From assembly GCA_005223375.1 (NCBI GenBank), contig RXOD01004548.1:1-20662 (forward strand): DNA of 20,662 bases, given 5' to 3'. The notes beneath the pieces were generated by a model that was given only the letters and a program-made list of their open reading frames with translations, searched no databases and was not told the origin of the DNA. Both the position numbers and the translations under genes were made by a program. This document shows positions 17,886-20,662 of the stretch, piece after piece (position 1 is the stretch's first letter; the number at the start of each line of letters is the position of its first letter). The stretch comes from Amoebophrya sp. AT5.2. Lineage: Eukaryota > Sar > Dinophyceae > Syndiniales > Amoebophryaceae.

Positions 17886-18577
17886 ATGCTGAACACGATC
17901 AAGGGTGCTCCGCCGCCCGCGCCGAGCGGCCGCGTGCGTGGCACGCAGTGGCGCCATGCTGCCGGCGACCCGTTCACCGTCGAGGAGCAGCTACCTGTCC
18001 AATTCAACAGCATGGGCGAGCGCGTGCTTGACATTTACCGCGGCATGCGTCAGGAAACCACCACGCTCGGCGTCTTCCTCAAGCAGCAGATGAAGGCGGA
18101 CGAGAGCGTCGCGCGACTAAACAAATCCGTTTCGCAGCCACAGCTACGCAGAAACAAGGACTACGGGGAACACGTATGAATCTATGGGTGTTGTTTCTTA
18201 CTTCGTATTACATTTACAATTTAAAATCAGAAAAAAGGTGTCTGCCTCGTAGTCCGCGATGCGCGTCATGTCTTCCGGTGAAAAAAAAACAGCCCCGCGT
18301 GCAGGCGCACATGACGCGAATCGCGGACTACGAGGCAGAGCTGCGGGAGCTGCAGCCCAGCCGCGACAAGGTCGCCGACAAGGTGGAGATGTTTTCCCGT
18401 GTGGCGCGCTTCAAGCGGGCCGGGCTGGTGGGGGAGCGCTCGGTGCCCAGTTTCGACAAGTGGAAGGCCGTGTACGGGACGAACTCGCGGCAAACGGACT
18501 GGAAAAACTTCGCCTGCGACAGGCACAAAGTAGTGCGCTGGACCAGCCGGGACCCACTCAGCCTGCGGGGAACGTGA
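17886..18577 (+). CDS. Unrecognised helical protein, two exons
   Basis: Best model: join(17886..18173, 18305..18577), 186 residues. The first exon starts with a Pro/Ala/Gly/Arg-rich segment (GAPPPAPSGRVRG), then a helical stretch (EEQLPVQFNSMGERVLDIYR) and a Lys/Arg-rich end. It would otherwise stop at TGA 18177-18179. The second exon supplies another helix, probably coiled coil (RIADYEAELRELQPSRDKVA), and an aromatic, basic C-terminus (FDKWKAVYG; VVRWTSRD). A TAG closes the first-exon frame just upstream of the ATG (17880-17882), which supports this start. No signal peptide or membrane segment. I do not recognise the family. The first 35 bases of exon 2 form most of one arm of a strong inverted repeat with the intron. 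Confidence 0.65.
18174..18304 (+). other. Intron of the two-exon helical protein gene
   Basis: GTATGA donor after GGGAACAC, CGTGCAG acceptor, 131 nt, phase 0. Ends in the loop of an inverted repeat whose left arm is intronic and whose right arm is exonic. Confidence 0.7.
18241..18339. repeat. 31-bp inverted repeat spanning a splice acceptor
   Basis: Bases 18241-18271 are the reverse complement of 18309-18339 with a single mismatch, separated by a 37-base loop. The loop contains a run of nine A and the splice acceptor (AG at 18303-18304). The left arm is in the intron, the right arm in exon 2 (encoding MTRIADYEA). Confidence 0.95.
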
Positions 18578-19348
18578 ATCGTGCGACGGAACCGATGAAA
18601 TGCAGACGGAGGTCCGATGGATCTAGGGTGGACTCGGAAGGGGTCGTGAAAGGGCACTGGGGGAAAGTGGCTTCTTCTTTGGCGGACTTTTGGTGAAGAT
18701 TTATTTGTGTACAATACGATTGTTTTGGGCGAACAAGTTTCAGTGGAACAGCTTTAAGCCGGTACTGCGGCGGCGGCGAAGAGTCGTCTTCATGTACAGG
18801 ACCGCGTGAATGTTTAAGTAGAAGCGAGCACAGCACGAGCAAAAGAAGCAAACAATTCCACAATGGAGGCGCGGAGTGGTGCGGCCCACGTCGAATTCCT
18901 GCGCTGGGCGAGCGCCTGAGATAATCTGGATTCGAGATATCCACGTTGAGAGTGAGGAGTGGGGGCTTATTTGCGTGCGAGGGAAGTCCCGAGAGCTCGG
19001 GGGTGCTGGTGGTGGAAGTAGAAGAGGGGGTAATTATATAGATTTACGGCTTTTGCGCTGAGATTTAGTGCGTAGTCATCCAAAGCAGGCGCAAGCAGGC
19101 AAACGATTTATGCAACTTAAATTTTTCTTTTCCGACGCCCACGAAAGAACGGAATGATGGATGGCCGTTCCGGTTCCCCTACGTCGCCGTTTGAGTGAGC
19201 TTCTCGCATCTGCATTCCGTTCGGGGGAACAATCCGCCTCTGCATTCCTGCGATACCGTCAACGAACTGGGAACAAATGTCGCGGTTTTTCTGGCGTTGC
19301 GCGCCGGCTCGGCGACGCGGCTGCGGTTTCCCCCCACGGGGGGGAAGG
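18578..19348. other. Intergenic region, no gene seen
   Basis: About 770 bases. Frames are short and not coding-like. A C7/G-rich hairpin (CCCCCC, then GGGGGGG) around 19330-19344 lies just before the ATG at 19349. No RNA gene or repeat family recognised. Confidence 0.45.
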
Positions 19349-20617
19349 ATGAAAGGGATAAAAGCCGTCTGCTTGGCCTTTGGACTGGCCTTCGCTCAGG
19401 AACACCACGGAATATTACCATCGGCCGACTCGACAGTCGCTGCGGAAAGCCGGGCCGGCCCACTCGAAAGCGCGGCAGGGGCAGATGCGGTCGCTCGCAG
19501 CCCTGAAGATCGCAGCACCGCAAAGCCCCGCATCGCCTCGCGGGCGCTGCAAGGGTCTTCCTCGATAGAACTTTCGCGCGAATACAAGGAGAACTTTAAG
19601 AGGGGGCAGCTGGACGTTTTACCGGCCGCGGTGGTGCTTGTTTTCCTGGTCACGGCGTCCTTCGTCGGGCTGGGGATGATGCTCTACCGAAACGGCTACT
19701 GGTTCGAGGCGCTCTACGCCGGAATCTTCGCTATCGTCTTCGTCTCCTTCCACGTGCACGACGCAAACGCGCGCGCGCAGGCGGAATACGGCGTGTACTC
19801 ATGCGATTTCTTTTTCTTTCAATCTTTCATCCAGTGATGTTGTGCCTATGACACACCCCGCACCTCGTCTATCCACTTGAATATCTTAGCACCGACTTCT
19901 ATCCAATTACTTAAGTTAGTATGCAGACATCTTCGGCCAGTGTCCTCGGCCTTGGTTTTTCGAGGCTTGGGGCGCACCCGTGCGCGACCCCCATTGCAGT
20001 GGGATGGCTTTTTCACTTGGGACCCCAGCCGGCAGCACGCTCCTGTGCGACAAATTTATAAATTTTCCTATCCCTCGATGAACAGCGAGGACCACTCCGA
20101 CGTGTACTACTTCAATTTGAACGTGGACGCTTGGCACAAGCTCGAGACTTGCTACGCGGTGTATGGTCTCCTTCTTCTGATCAACCACTGCATGGCGAAT
20201 TCCTTTCCTTTCCACGACGAGCTCTGGCAGGCGTGGAGTTTTCTTTTCATCCTCTACGCGTACGAGGTTGAGCAGAACAGTCTGCAGTACGACAACCTCA
20301 TCTTTGTCCCGGTGATCCTCGCGCTGACCTGCTTCCTGATAAAGTTGCTCTTCCTCTGCCGGTCGGAAGAGGAGGACGACTACGAGAAGAAGAAGATCGG
20401 CTGCGCCTTCGGGCTGTGGCTGTTGGTGATTGTTGTTTACGGGGTGCTGCGCATGGCGGTAACCGCAGACCCGTTTTCGGTGATACAGCCAGAGCGGCAG
20501 GTCCTCGCCGTGGTCATGTGCGGGGCATGCGCCATATCCGTGCAGTTAAGGGGAGGGCCAACCCCTATTTATCGGGGCATTGGTCTGGTGTTGGGCGTCT
20601 TGAAGTTCCTCTGGTAG
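19349..20617 (+). CDS. Polytopic membrane protein with signal peptide, two exons
   Basis: Best model: join(19349..19794, 20086..20617), 325 residues, ending at TAG 20615-20617. Start: the ATG at 19349 gives a signal-peptide-like N-terminus (MKGIKAVCLAFGLAFA). A Ser/Ala-rich extracellular or lumenal stretch follows to about residue 85. Hydrophobic segments lie at about 89-112, 116-136, 170-184, 196-208, 220-240, 256-274, 288-303 and 313-325, so seven or eight membrane helices. A charged loop (RSEEEDDYEKKK, 241-252) separates two of them. SFHVHDANAR (133-142) at the end of the second helix recalls the Ser/His/Asp pattern of CREST-superfamily membrane hydrolases such as TMEM8 and PGAP6. The expected C-terminal HxxxH is absent, so I treat this only as a faint resemblance. 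Splicing restores phase (codon GTC at the junction). The gene could continue past the window by further splicing. Confidence 0.75.
19795..20085 (+). other. Intron of the membrane-protein gene
   Basis: GTACTC donor, acceptor GATGAACAG preceded by a pyrimidine-rich TTTTCCTATCCCTC; 291 nt, phase 2. Without splicing the first exon ends in an out-of-place Phe-rich tail at TGA 19835-19837. Confidence 0.78.
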
Positions 20618-20662
20618 TTGGTCCCGTATGATGTGGGCAGTGGCGATGGGTTGTGCTGTGTT

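Noticed and set aside
5489..18621. 13-base match GAGGTCCGATGGA at 5489-5501 and 18609-18621
   Set aside because: A few shared 13-mers are expected by chance in 20 kb; no extended similarity around them.
14419..18625. GGATCTA found shortly after three stop codons (14419, 15778, 18619)
   Set aside because: A 7-mer is expected about once or twice per strand here and is missing after the other stops.
1..20662. CRISPR arrays, rRNA or tRNA genes, bacterial operon signals
   Set aside because: No spaced direct-repeat array, no tRNA-like cloverleaf with a GGTTCGAATC loop, and introns show this is eukaryotic DNA.

Overview
This 20.7-kb window reads as nuclear DNA of a eukaryotic protist. Every gene I can support lies on the + strand. 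At least five genes need cis-splicing to restore a continuous reading frame. TAA, TAG and TGA all act as stops. Intergenic gaps are roughly 0.5-0.9 kb. Compact one-direction genes and a long non-LTR retrotransposon would suit a dinoflagellate or related alveolate. That placement is inference: I found no spliced-leader copy, rRNA or tRNA to settle it.

Left part (1-7228). The window opens inside an unrecognised gene (1-1410), which carries a cluster of short in-frame tandem duplications. Next is a two-exon short-chain dehydrogenase of the DHRS12 type (2189-3628); joining the exons restores the family's C-terminus. Then comes a ubiquitin-specific protease split by an intron (4511-7228), with the Cys and QEDAQE boxes in exon 1 and the His and Asp boxes in exon 2. 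It has an apparent signal peptide and 18-bp repeats near both ends.

Middle (about 7486-13299). One APE-type LINE retrotransposon occupies it as a single uninterrupted frame. In order it has an ATG-less N-terminal stretch, two hydrophobic segments, an acidic low-complexity linker, an endonuclease-like domain, a reverse transcriptase with FADD, and C-terminal zinc fingers. A (TAC)6 repeat lies just past its stop and may mark its 3' end.

Right part (13300-20662). A small putative secreted or membrane protein (13927-14415) is followed by a TPR protein of the TTC9 kind (14942-15745). Then come a four-exon gene for a 130-residue coiled-coil protein with a basic RS tail (16436-17419), a two-exon gene for an unrecognised 186-residue protein (17886-18577), and a two-exon polytopic membrane protein (19349-20617).

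The genes do not form an obvious pathway; this looks like a run of housekeeping and lineage-specific genes invaded by one retroelement. The most striking unexplained structure is a 31-bp near-perfect inverted repeat folding an intron onto the exon it precedes (18241-18339). The next is the shared GTAC/GTAT 5' splice-site motif of all six introns whose phases I could match. I did not find a convincing new multi-gene system.
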